A stretch of 64,000 nt of DNA from contig JAJXTV010000002.1 in the NCBI GenBank assembly GCA_021783515.1, forward strand, positions 62,001 through 126,000, given 5' to 3'. The notes beneath the pieces were generated by a model. It ran no database searches. It worked only from the letters and a program-made list of their open reading frames with translations, and was not told the origin of the DNA. This stretch comes from Nitrospirota bacterium (lineage in GTDB: Bacteria; Nitrospirota; Thermodesulfovibrionia; Thermodesulfovibrionales; UBA6898). The translations under genes and the position numbers were made by a program. Positions 17,543 to 25,135 of this stretch are shown here, piece by piece (positions within the stretch are counted from its first letter, which is position 1; every line of letters starts with the position of its first letter).

Positions 17543-18499
17543 TTATTTATTCAGTCTCTGCCGGGCATATTCCGCGGCGCCCCATAGTCCGCTGTTTTCG
17601 TCTTTGATGAGATAAACGGGAATCTTTTCGATCAGCGCCGCCAGAGTGTCGGAGGCACGGAACTCCGCAGCGAAAGCCTTGTGAAAAACCAGCTCGGGGC
17701 TTTTCGCCGCCACTCCGCCGGCGATATGAAGGCCGCCGCGCGCAAGGACCTGCAGGGCATAATTTCGGCACGCCCTCCCATAAAATCTCGCCGCCCATTC
17801 GAGCGTCTCGGGACACCGGTAGAATTTCTCCGCCACCTCCGGAGGGGTGAGCTCTTCCCCGGTAAGGAACTGATGGAGATGACTGAGCCCTCCTCCCGAG
17901 ACGACGGTATTTCCGGTGATATAGTGCTCTCCGCGCTCTTTCATGAGAAATTCCTGATATTCGCATTCCCGCTTCGAGACGAAGGCAAAGTTGGAATGGC
18001 CCGCCTCCGAGGGCAGTGCGGTAAATCCCCCTTTCCCGTCGGGCATGAGGGCGCAGTGTCCGAGCCCCGTGCCCGCTCCGATTACCGCCCGCGCCGCTTC
18101 CGCCACGGCCTCTCCGGGAAGGACCTTGTCGGCCGATTTCCCCGCCTCGGATATGCAGGCGAAGGCCTGCGCGACGAAATCGTTGATCAGAGCGGCGTTC
18201 CTGAAGCCGAAATCACTCTCCGCCCGCGAAAGATCGATATCCCAGGATATGAGCGGCGGGGAGCTTTTCAGCCCGTGCTCGACCGGACCGGCGATGGCGA
18301 TCGCCACGATGTCGGCGTCTTCCGGCCTGAGCGACATCTTCTCCTCCCGAAGATTGTCTACCAGTTGTCCGAACGACGCGGCCTCAGCCGTCTTCAGCCA
18401 CTTGATCCCGCAGAGGGAAAGCCCTCCCTTTTCGTCCTCGACGAAATGCGCGAACCTGCTGTGCGTCCCTCCGATGTCGGCTGCGAGGATATTCTTCAT
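17543..18499 (-). CDS. glk: Glucokinase
   Basis: Glk phosphorylates glucose with ATP to glucose-6-phosphate. The 318-residue protein matches the bacterial Glk family (not the ROK type): N-terminal phosphate loop ADIGGTHSRFAHF, the sugar-site block SWDIDLSRAESDFGFRNAALINDF, the second nucleotide motif GAGTGLGHCAL and SEAGHSNFA with the zinc-free Glk layout. It can feed free glucose, for example from glycogen debranching, into glycolysis. A TATGAT box lies five bases before the ATG, with a weak TTCGCA 17 bases upstream, so the mRNA may be leaderless. The gene is bracketed by inverted copies of the dispersed repeat. Confidence 0.93.
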   Translation of the reverse strand: MKNILAADIGGTHSRFAHFVEDEKGGLSLCGIKWLKTAEAASFGQLVDNLREEKMSLRPEDADIVAIAIAGPVEHGLKSSPPLISWDIDLSRAESDFGFRNAALINDFVAQAFACISEAGKSADKVLPGEAVAEAARAVIGAGTGLGHCALMPDGKGGFTALPSEAGHSNFAFVSKRECEYQEFLMKERGEHYITGNTVVSGGGLSHLHQFLTGEELTPPEVAEKFYRCPETLEWAARFYGRACRNYALQVLARGGLHIAGGVAAKSPELVFHKAFAAEFRASDTLAALIEKIPVYLIKDENSGLWGAAEYARQRLNK

Positions 18500-18637
18500 G
18501 CTTAATCATACCTCGGAAAAGCGGTCGTGCGAAACCTACTCCCGGGCCGATAACGTTATGCTACCTCAACGCATCGGAAGCTACGTCGGCACTCCCGAGG
18601 GGGACACGACACTCAGTGAAGCCCTCTCATCCTGACG
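18500..18637. other. Spacer upstream of glk
   Basis: Between the glk start and repeat copy B there is no ORF with a ribosome site. The glk promoter candidate (TTCGCA, 17 bases, TATGAT on the minus strand) lies at its left edge. The rest shows nothing I can assign. Confidence 0.4.
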
Positions 18638-18698
18638 CCATGCTGCGTCAAATCTTATCGCATCAGGAAGGATGTGAGGGGGGACTCTCCCCGCCGGC
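18638..18698 (-). repeat. Dispersed repeat, copy B (inverted relative to A)
   Basis: Read on the minus strand, it begins GCCGGCGGGGAGAG and continues CTCACATCC and GATGCGATAAGATTTG, then CAGCATGG, matching copy A over about 55 bases with small indels. The internal hairpin is GGGGA-GAG-TCCCC. It lies between ribD and glk, so copies A and B bracket glk as inverted repeats. Confidence 0.75.
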
Positions 18699-18708
18699 AT
18701 GCAACGAT

Positions 18709-19812
18709 CTAGTTCCGGATATATCCCTCGATCAGCAGGTCTTCTCCGATCCGCTTCACCGACAGGTCTTCAACCCGGTAAGCCTCCCCGAGCCTTCTGA
18801 AGGAGCTGCCGCCGACCGCCGGAAACGAGTTGCGGCCGCCTATGATTTTCGGCGCGATGAAGATCATCACCTTGTCGACGATGCTGCTTTCGAGGCAATA
18901 GGAGTTGAGGGAAGACCCCCCCTCGACGAGCAAAGAGGTGATCCCAGCGCGGCCGAGCTCCTTCAGCAGCCATTTCATCTCGACCTTCTGCCCCTCGTAT
19001 TCGATGATGCGGGCGCCTCTTCTCTGGAGCATCCCTTTTTGCGCCGTCCGGGAGGCGCTGTCGCCGCCTTCTCCCATGCGGCGCGTCACGATGACAGTCT
19101 CCGGAGGGATGCAGAGCACATTGGAGTCGGACCTGACTTCAAGGGCCGGGTCGATGATGACGCGGACCGGGTCGCGGTCTTCCCCCGTCCTGCAGGTGAG
19201 GCGGGGGTTGTCCGCCTTTACGGTGCCGATCGCCGTAAGGATCGCATCGACCGACCCCCTCAAAAGATGGACGGCGGTCCTGGCCTTTTCGCCGGTGATC
19301 CATTTCGATTCGCCTTCAGGCGTCGCAATCTTTCCGTCAAGGGTCATCGCGACTTTCAGGACCACAAACGGCGTTCCGGTCGTGATATGTTTTGTGTAGT
19401 ATTCGTTCAGTCTCGCCGCCTTCTCCTCCAGCACGCCCGAGACCACCTTGATCCCCGCCGCTTCCAGTTCGGCGATGCCCCTGCCCGACACCTTCGGGTT
19501 GGGGTCTTTCATCGCGACCACTACCTTTTTTATCCCTGCCGCGATGATCTTGCCGGTGCAGGGCGGCGTCCTCTTGTCTTTATGGCAGCACGGCTCGAGG
19601 TTCACGTAAAGGGTCGAGCCTTTCGCCTTCTCTCCCGCGTTGTCTATCGCGATCACTTCCGCGTGGGGAGTGCCCGCCTTCTTGTGGTAGCCTTCGGCGA
19701 GGACCTTCCCTTTCTTGACGAGCACCGCTCCGACCATCGGGTTGGGACTCGTCTCTCCGCGGGCGCGCGCCGCGAGGGCGAGCGTGCGGGCCATATAGAA
19801 ATCGTCTTTCAT
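18709..19812 (-). CDS. ribD: Bifunctional riboflavin biosynthesis deaminase/reductase
   Basis: RibD deaminates the pyrimidine intermediate of riboflavin synthesis and then reduces its ribosyl side chain. The N-terminal deaminase has the zinc motif HAE in TPHAEVIAID and PCCHKDKRTPPCTGK; the C-terminal reductase domain (from about residue 145) has VVLKVAMTLDGKIAT and LLVEGGSSLNSYCL. I chose the ATG 16 codons into the track's ORF (MKDDFYMARTL), since family members start there, giving 367 residues; no candidate start has a clear ribosome site. No other rib genes are near, so the pathway is dispersed. Confidence 0.93.
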   Translation of the reverse strand: MKDDFYMARTLALAARARGETSPNPMVGAVLVKKGKVLAEGYHKKAGTPHAEVIAIDNAGEKAKGSTLYVNLEPCCHKDKRTPPCTGKIIAAGIKKVVVAMKDPNPKVSGRGIAELEAAGIKVVSGVLEEKAARLNEYYTKHITTGTPFVVLKVAMTLDGKIATPEGESKWITGEKARTAVHLLRGSVDAILTAIGTVKADNPRLTCRTGEDRDPVRVIIDPALEVRSDSNVLCIPPETVIVTRRMGEGGDSASRTAQKGMLQRRGARIIEYEGQKVEMKWLLKELGRAGITSLLVEGGSSLNSYCLESSIVDKVMIFIAPKIIGGRNSFPAVGGSSFRRLGEAYRVEDLSVKRIGEDLLIEGYIRN

Positions 19813-19884
19813 CGCGATACAGAATACCATAAAATGCTTTACTTGGAGTAGATTTATCACTAAAATCTACTATCAGCCCTTGTT

Positions 19885-19912
19885 TTGGAGCCTGGATAAT
19901 CTGTGATATAAT
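19885..19912 (+). promoter_or_regulatory. Promoter of the DUF948-ytxH-hypAB operon
   Basis: TTGGAG and a perfect TATAAT are separated by 16 bases. The -10 box ends 17 bases before the ATG at 19930, which has AGGAGG seven bases upstream. The region also carries the start of the divergent ribD gene. Confidence 0.6.
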
Positions 19913-19929
19913 CTTCACAAGGAGGCGGG

Positions 19930-20313
19930 ATGAATACTGTCCTTTTGGTCGTAATAGCGGTAATCCTGGTCGTGATCGCGGGGTTTCTCGTCCCCCTGCT
20001 GATCGAGCTGCGCAAGACGGTGGTTTCCCTGCGGAAGACCACGGAAGAGGAGATAGCGCCCGCCCTGGAGGAGCTCAACCTCACGCTCAAGAGCCTGAGA
20101 ACGATCACCGACAACGTGGGCGAGGTGACCGAGGACGTGAAGGGACTGTCTCACTCCGTCGGCGAAATCGGCAAGACGATCGGCGCAGTCAACATGATCG
20201 TCGGAAATATCGGCTCGTCGACTGCGGTGAGGGCGGCAAGCCTGAAGGCCGGGGTCACGGCCGCGCTCGGATACATAATCGCACACTTGCTGAAGAAAGG
20301 AGAAAAGAAATGA
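19930..20313 (+). CDS. DUF948-domain membrane protein
   Basis: A 127-residue protein: one N-terminal membrane helix (about 3-24), a long amphipathic coiled-coil region (about 28-95) rich in T/E/L heptads, and a second hydrophobic patch near the C terminus (AALGYIIAHLL). This is the DUF948 layout, common in Gram-positives and deep-branching bacteria and often followed by a YtxH protein, as here. Such proteins are linked to general stress or envelope functions, but no activity is established. It overlaps the next gene by four bases (ATGA). Confidence 0.85.
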   Translation: MNTVLLVVIAVILVVIAGFLVPLLIELRKTVVSLRKTTEEEIAPALEELNLTLKSLRTITDNVGEVTEDVKGLSHSVGEIGKTIGAVNMIVGNIGSSTAVRAASLKAGVTAALGYIIAHLLKKGEKK

Positions 20314-20627
20314 GAGACGAGGGGTATAGTTCGGGTTCGGTGCTGTTGTCGTTTCTTTTGGGCGGGATGGTCGGAGCGGGGCTTGCGCTCCTGCTTGCGC
20401 CCCAGTCGGGGGAGGAGACGAGAAAGAGGATCAGGGAATTTGCCGAGGATACGAAGGAAAAGGCCGCCGGCTACGTCGACAAGACGAAGGATAAGATCAC
20501 GTCATACGTCGACGACGGGAAGGAGTTTTACGAACAGAAGAAATCGCTGGTAAAGTCCGCGATCGATGCCGGCAAAGAGGCGTACGAAAAAGAGAAGGAG
20601 AGGCTTTCCCGGGAAGAGAATGCATGA
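20310..20627 (+). CDS. YtxH-domain protein
   Basis: A 105-residue protein with the YtxH signature: a Gly-rich N-terminal membrane helix (LLSFLLGGMVGAGLALLLAPQSGEETR) and a long charged helical tail with Lys/Asp/Glu repeats. YtxH proteins are small membrane-tethered stress-associated proteins of unknown action. It overlaps the DUF948 gene by four bases and hypA by eight, so all are translationally coupled. Confidence 0.88.
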   Translation: MRDEGYSSGSVLLSFLLGGMVGAGLALLLAPQSGEETRKRIREFAEDTKEKAAGYVDKTKDKITSYVDDGKEFYEQKKSLVKSAIDAGKEAYEKEKERLSREENA

Positions 20628-20967
20628 GGTTTCGATAGCCGCGAACCTTATCGAGATAGTCTCGGAGCAGTGCAGAAAGGGCGGTTACCTCAGGATAGAA
20701 TCGATCAATCTGAAGCTCGGCAGGGCGTCCGGCATTATGCCGGACGCCCTCCTTTTTGCCTTCGACGCGATGAAGACGGACTCCCCCGCAAGGGACGCCG
20801 TCCTGATGGTAGAGGAGGTGCCGGTCTCGGGCAGATGCGGCGGCTGCGGCGGGACTTTTACCGTGCAGGAGGAATACGTCCTTCACTGTCCGCTCTGCGG
20901 CGGCGGATCGTTTCAGATCGTCGGAGGACGGGAACTGGATATTGTCGATATGGAGGTCTCGGAATGA
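20620..20967 (+). CDS. hypA: Hydrogenase/urease nickel incorporation protein HypA
   Basis: HypA is the zinc and nickel metallochaperone that works with HypB to load nickel into [NiFe]-hydrogenase. The true start is MHEVSIAANLIEIV, the family N terminus with the nickel ligands Met1-His2, not the track's upstream ATG. The 115-residue protein carries the zinc site CGGCGG...CPLCGG. It overlaps ytxH and hypB, placing it inside a coupled operon. No hydrogenase structural genes or hypCDEF are in the window. Confidence 0.94.
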   Translation: MHEVSIAANLIEIVSEQCRKGGYLRIESINLKLGRASGIMPDALLFAFDAMKTDSPARDAVLMVEEVPVSGRCGGCGGTFTVQEEYVLHCPLCGGGSFQIVGGRELDIVDMEVSE

Positions 20968-21611
20968 AGGTGAAGGTGGCAACGAAGATCCTCGAGGCGA
21001 ACGACAGGATCGCGGCGGAAAACAGGAAGATATTCGACGGGGCGGGCGTGTTCGTGGTCAACCTCATGAGCGGGCCGGGGGCCGGCAAGACCTCGCTGCT
21101 CGAACGGACGCTGGCGGCGAAGGGCGGACTGAGGGTCGGCGTCGTCGAGGGGGACATCGCGGGCAGCGATGATGCCGAGAGGATAGAGAAATACGGCGCG
21201 CCGGTCGTGCAGATCAATACCGGCGGCGCCTGCCATCTCGACGCCAATATGATCTCGGACGTATTGGGGGACCTTCCGCTCGACGAGCTCGATGTCCTCT
21301 TTATCGAGAACGTGGGGAACCTCGTCTGTCCTGCGGAGTTCAAGGTCGGCGAGGACATGAAGGTGATGCTTCTGAGCGTGGCGGAAGGGCATGACAAGCC
21401 GCTTAAATACCCTTTGATGTTCCAGGAATCAGCCGCGCTCATCCTGAACAAGATCGACCTGCTCCCCTATACGGACGTCGACGTGGGCAAGATCAGGAAG
21501 GACGCGCAGTCGCTCAATCCGGGGCTCAGGATCTTCGAGGTGTCGTGCAGGACGGGGGCAGGCATAGACGAATGGGTGGCCTGGCTCGGCAGGGAGGCAG
21601 AGAAGAGTTAG
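20964..21611 (+). CDS. hypB: Hydrogenase nickel incorporation GTPase HypB
   Basis: HypB is a GTPase that drives nickel delivery to hydrogenase maturation. I start it at the ATG overlapping the hypA stop (ATGA), giving 215 residues. It has the P-loop GPGAGKTS, switch region EGDIAGSDDAERIEKYG, metal-site Cys/His in GGACHLDANM, and the base-specificity motif NKIDLLPY. It lacks the N-terminal CxxCGC nickel motif and His-rich stretch of the enterobacterial form, which is common in shorter HypBs. Confidence 0.95.
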   Translation: MKVKVATKILEANDRIAAENRKIFDGAGVFVVNLMSGPGAGKTSLLERTLAAKGGLRVGVVEGDIAGSDDAERIEKYGAPVVQINTGGACHLDANMISDVLGDLPLDELDVLFIENVGNLVCPAEFKVGEDMKVMLLSVAEGHDKPLKYPLMFQESAALILNKIDLLPYTDVDVGKIRKDAQSLNPGLRIFEVSCRTGAGIDEWVAWLGREAEKS

Positions 21612-21637
21612 GGAGTAAATCGCGATCGCTTTCCCTG

Positions 21638-22117
21638 CTACTGAAACCCGAGCTTCTTCAGGACGATTCCGAAATATTTGTTGATCGGGTTCGATCTTCC
21701 GAAAAAAGACAAAAGCGGCTCCTTTCTGTTGCCGAGAGCGGCCAGTTCGGCACGGATGTCGCTGTTTTCCTCGTGGCCGAGACCGTCGTGGAGGACCTTT
21801 ACCGCGTCTTCCTTGTTGCCTGACAATAGATAGACCCTTCCGAGGTTCAGATAATGGACCGGGTTATGCGGGTCCCGCCGCAAGGCCTCCTTGCAGAGCG
21901 AGAGCGCCTTTTCGATGTCTCCTCCTGCCCTGGCAGTGCAGTATCCGAGGAAGGAACCGGCAATGGGGCTTTCGGACATCGTATGGGCGCGCTCGAAAAG
22001 AGTGAGCGCCGCCCCCTCGTCGCCGTCGCGGAGGGCCGTCATCCCGCTGTTTATCAGGGAAAGATTGAGTTCCTCCCTGAGGTCTTTGCCTGTTTCCGTG
22101 CCGTCCGTTGCGTTCAT
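21638..22117 (-). CDS. TPR-repeat protein with RSNPINKY tail (short paralogue)
   Basis: A 159-residue soluble protein with about three TPR units (about 20-130; EGAALTLFERAH, GDIEKALSLCKEALRRDPHNPVHYLNLGRVYLLSGNKEDAV as the clearest pair). The last 25 residues, KEPLLSFFGRSNPINKYFG, match the tail of the 250-residue TPR protein at 12188-12940. It lacks that protein's beta-rich N-terminal module. It is convergent with hypB. Function unknown; the shared tail suggests a shared partner. Confidence 0.75.
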   Translation of the reverse strand: MNATDGTETGKDLREELNLSLINSGMTALRDGDEGAALTLFERAHTMSESPIAGSFLGYCTARAGGDIEKALSLCKEALRRDPHNPVHYLNLGRVYLLSGNKEDAVKVLHDGLGHEENSDIRAELAALGNRKEPLLSFFGRSNPINKYFGIVLKKLGFQ

Positions 22118-22192
22118 GGATCACCTGCCTGCTTTTTATTCCGATTATATCAGACGCCGCGAAAATGTAAAGGCATCGATGGGATCAAGGAT

Positions 22193-22732
22193 TCAGACCT
22201 CGAGAAGAAAACTGTCCCTCCGGTGGAAGTCCGGCTTCGGGCCCGGGTGCGCCAGCGCCCAGTAGGTGAGGCTGCCGTCGGCCAGCCTGACGACCGCCGC
22301 GACACCCGCCTGCAGCTTCTCGCCCCTCCCGATGAGCGCGGAAAGATCGGCCTCGAGGGAGACGACCAGTGAATCCCGGCGGACGTCGGCAGCGAACGGC
22401 AGCGCAGTCAGGGCCTGCTCCTCCCGCATGCCGCGCCGGTACGACTCGAAACAATAGACGTTCCAGAGGCCCGAGGGCGAGAGGTTGAACTCCCAGTAGC
22501 GGTCGGAATGTTCCGGGCCGAGAAACAGCTCGAAACAGGTCTCCTCCCACAGGCGGTCCCTGCGCGCGGGCATCTCCGCGGCTGCCGTAAATATGAACTG
22601 CGGCCGCTGCCCCCGGAGCTCGTAGCGCACCGAGAGTGTGTCGGCGCTTCGCTCCGCGCTGCCCGTGATCCCGACCGCCGGCGGAAGATCCGCCGCCGCA
22701 AACGGCCTCAGAACGAACCCGGTCCGTCTCAC
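22193..22732 (-). CDS. DOMON-like domain protein
   Basis: A 179-residue beta-rich protein with the pattern of a DOMON-like family best known from cyanobacteria: RRDRLWEETCFELFLGP, YWEFNLSPSGLWNVYCF, RRGMREEQALTALPF and a closing TYWALAHPGPKPDFHRRDSF block. DOMON/CBM9-like folds bind sugars or heme; this branch is uncharacterised. There is no signal peptide, so it is probably cytoplasmic. The start is a GTG overlapping the stop of the upstream kinase gene by four bases (GTGA), which ties the two functionally. Confidence 0.82.
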   Translation of the reverse strand: MRRTGFVLRPFAAADLPPAVGITGSAERSADTLSVRYELRGQRPQFIFTAAAEMPARRDRLWEETCFELFLGPEHSDRYWEFNLSPSGLWNVYCFESYRRGMREEQALTALPFAADVRRDSLVVSLEADLSALIGRGEKLQAGVAAVVRLADGSLTYWALAHPGPKPDFHRRDSFLLEV

Positions 22733-23826
22733 AACAGGTCCCCGACGATCGCCCTGATCGTCGCCTCTTGCGACTCGATGCTCGCGGCGAGCCTGAACTG
22801 CACCAGCGCCCTCGCAAGATTGTGCCCCGGTCGCCTGACCTTGAAATACGCGTCATCCTCCAGATGGTCGGTGAAGAACCTCAGGCCGAGTTCGAAGGCG
22901 ATAAGCCGGACCGCATCGGGGATACAGGCGATGTCGCTGCGGCTGAGGAACCGCTTCGCCTCGGAGAAATATCCGCGGAGCACGGCGCGGCAGATGTCGG
23001 GATCGAAGCGGACCCTTTCCCATTCTTCGGTCTCCTCTCCCAGTGGGTTGCAGGCCGAACGAAGGCAATCGCCGATGTCGTAGTGGACAAGCCCCGGCTT
23101 GACCGTATCGAGGTCGATCACGCCGACGGCGCGGCCGGTAATATTGTCCATCATGATGTTGTCTGTCTTGGGGTCTCCATGAACGGGACGGAGGAGAAGA
23201 AGCCCCTTTTCTTTTGCATCTTCGAGGACCCGTGCGAACGATGTCCGGTCTTTTATGAACGCCTCGCAATGCCGCTCTTCGGCCGATCCCGGGGGGGTGC
23301 GCGCCGCCAGGACTTCGGAATAACGGCGCAGGTAGCGGGGCGTGATGTGGAAGCCCGGGAGCGTATCAGCCAGCCTCCCCGGGGGCAGGTCGCTCAGGAG
23401 GGCATGGAACATCCCGAGACCGTATCCGACCTCTCTTGCATGCGCGTCGTCGGTGAGACTGCCGAAAGACCTGCACCCCTCGAGAAACGTGATACCTCGC
23501 CAGAACGATCCGTCCGCTCCGGTCAGATAGTCCCGCCCGTCCCGTGTCCGGATCAGCCGAGGGATCTCCCATCTTGCGCCGTCGCCTGCCGCCCTTTCCT
23601 TCAGGCGGCGGTCCATGTGGTCGGTTGCGGTGCGGATATTCTGCATGACAAGCCGGGGATCGGCGAAGACGCGGGGATTGATCCGCTGCAGCACGAAATG
23701 CGGCTCCGCCGGGGCGTCCGTCGTCACGAGGAAGGTGTCGTTGATATTGCCGCTGCCCAACTCGCAGATATCTGCGATTCCGGCCTGCCGGCTGAAGTGC
23801 TCCGCTATAGGATAGAGATCTTCCAT
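22729..23826 (-). CDS. Aminoglycoside-phosphotransferase-fold sugar kinase, NahK-like
   Basis: A 365-residue kinase-fold protein. The active-site block HGDPKTDNIMMDNITG and the metal motif VIDLDTVKPGLVHYDIGDCLRS resemble N-acetylhexosamine 1-kinase (NahK) and its relatives rather than drug-resistance enzymes. The N-terminal lobe has GSGNINDTFLV as nucleotide loop and VLQRIN as lysine region. It probably phosphorylates a sugar at C1 in the cytoplasm; the exact sugar is not readable. It forms a two-gene coupled operon with the DOMON-like protein, which may bind the same sugar. Confidence 0.78.
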   Translation of the reverse strand: MEDLYPIAEHFSRQAGIADICELGSGNINDTFLVTTDAPAEPHFVLQRINPRVFADPRLVMQNIRTATDHMDRRLKERAAGDGARWEIPRLIRTRDGRDYLTGADGSFWRGITFLEGCRSFGSLTDDAHAREVGYGLGMFHALLSDLPPGRLADTLPGFHITPRYLRRYSEVLAARTPPGSAEERHCEAFIKDRTSFARVLEDAKEKGLLLLRPVHGDPKTDNIMMDNITGRAVGVIDLDTVKPGLVHYDIGDCLRSACNPLGEETEEWERVRFDPDICRAVLRGYFSEAKRFLSRSDIACIPDAVRLIAFELGLRFFTDHLEDDAYFKVRRPGHNLARALVQFRLAASIESQEATIRAIVGDLL

Positions 23827-24000
23827 ATGGTTTCTTTGCGCCCCTCTGTGAACGGCCGCCGTTTCCGCGATGATGAAAATATATTAATCAGACCTTAATG
23901 GTTTTTTAATGATCGGGCCGTATACTGAAACTAACAAAAGCTCCCTCCTTTTAGCCCTGGCCCCCCCGGGGCTTCTTTTTGTCTTCTCCCCGGCTGCGGG
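23827..24000. other. Spacer downstream of the ABC-2 exporter operon
   Basis: AT-rich bases carrying the likely promoter of the NahK-like gene on the minus strand. An imperfect AGCCC...GGGCT hairpin at about 23955-23976 is followed by a T-rich run on the plus strand, but no plus-strand gene precedes it. Nothing else is seen. Confidence 0.35.
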
Positions 24001-25116
24001 TCAGAGCGTCCGCTTGAACGTCAGGATCGAAAGGGTCATCATGACGGCGGTGAAGCCGGCGAGAAAGGCGAGGTCGCCGGAAATGGCGGCGAACCCCGCG
24101 TTCTTGAAGAGGACCGATTTCAGCGCGTCGACGGCATAGGCCTCAGGGTTGAACTTTGCAAACGACTTGAGCCAGCCGGGGAAACTCGCCACGGGGTAGA
24201 CCGCTCCGCTCGGGAAGAAGAGAATGACGTTGAGAAAGCCGCTCAGTATCCCGACGATCCTCGGATGTCCCACCCTTCCCAGGATGAGAAACATCAGGCT
24301 CAGCAGGCAGAGCGTCGTCAGGACGATGATGACGAAGAGGGAGACGCATTGATGGAGGCCCCTCGAAACGGGTATCCCCGTGATCAGTATGCTCACCACG
24401 AAGATCAGGGAGGCGATCAGGGTCGTGATCGACAGCCCGCTTATGATCAGCCCCGAGACGATATGGCTCTTCGACAGCGGTGTCAGGAGATAGCTCTCGT
24501 CGATGCCCATGAAGCGGTCCATCACGAGGTTGAAGGCGCCGGTCGTGAGGGTCCCCAGGAATATCGCCATGATCACGACCCCCGGCACGAGCGACTGATA
24601 ATAGTCTACCTTTGGGTACAGATTGATGTCCCTGAGCAGGACCTCGCCCGTCTTCTCCCGGATCGGCACATATTCCCCGTGGATCGCCCCGAGGGAGGCG
24701 TTGATGAGGTTCCTGATCATCTCGGAAGAGATGCCGTCGGTGTTGTCGAGGAAGAGTCCGACATCGGGCCTGCCGCTCATCGTCATTCTCCGGTCCAAAT
24801 CTTCCGGTATGATGAGCGCGGCCTTGTATCTGCCCTCCCTCACCCCCCGGACGGCGTCGCCGTCGTCTTTCAGGAAGAAGAGGCGGAAGGTCTGCGGCCC
24901 TGCCGCGATCGCCGTCAGGTTTTCGACGATGCGCTTGGCAAAGGGGCCTGTGTCGTGGCTGACGACGGCGACCGGGAGGGCCGTGAGCTTCCCCTGAAAG
25001 GAGTTGCCGAGTATCAGGAGATAGATGATCGGCATCAGGATGCTCATCGCGAGCACCACCGGGTTCCGCCTGAATTTCTTCAGGTCCCTCTCTATAACGG
25101 CAAGCAGTCGTATCAT
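24001..25116 (-). CDS. ABC-2-type transporter permease
   Basis: A 371-residue inner-membrane protein of the ABC-2 (YhhJ/YbhR-like) type. It has one N-terminal helix (IYLLILGNSFQG region), a large periplasmic domain (about 45-175) and five C-terminal helices (about 178-370). The ATPase gene ends 19 bases upstream on the same strand, forming a two-gene exporter. Homologous systems usually have an HlyD-type adaptor; the nearest is 10 kb away at 35728-36777. Substrate unknown. Confidence 0.9.
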   Translation of the reverse strand: MIRLLAVIERDLKKFRRNPVVLAMSILMPIIYLLILGNSFQGKLTALPVAVVSHDTGPFAKRIVENLTAIAAGPQTFRLFFLKDDGDAVRGVREGRYKAALIIPEDLDRRMTMSGRPDVGLFLDNTDGISSEMIRNLINASLGAIHGEYVPIREKTGEVLLRDINLYPKVDYYQSLVPGVVIMAIFLGTLTTGAFNLVMDRFMGIDESYLLTPLSKSHIVSGLIISGLSITTLIASLIFVVSILITGIPVSRGLHQCVSLFVIIVLTTLCLLSLMFLILGRVGHPRIVGILSGFLNVILFFPSGAVYPVASFPGWLKSFAKFNPEAYAVDALKSVLFKNAGFAAISGDLAFLAGFTAVMMTLSILTFKRTL

Positions 25117-25135
25117 TGCGTTGTCACTCTTCTTC

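Noticed and set aside
18616-19851. 411-residue ORF on the plus strand
   Set aside because: It is antisense to ribD and overlaps repeat copy B.
23955-23985. AGCCC/GGGCT hairpin with T-rich run as a terminator
   Set aside because: The T-run is on the plus strand while the adjacent genes are on the minus strand, and the loop is large and C-rich.
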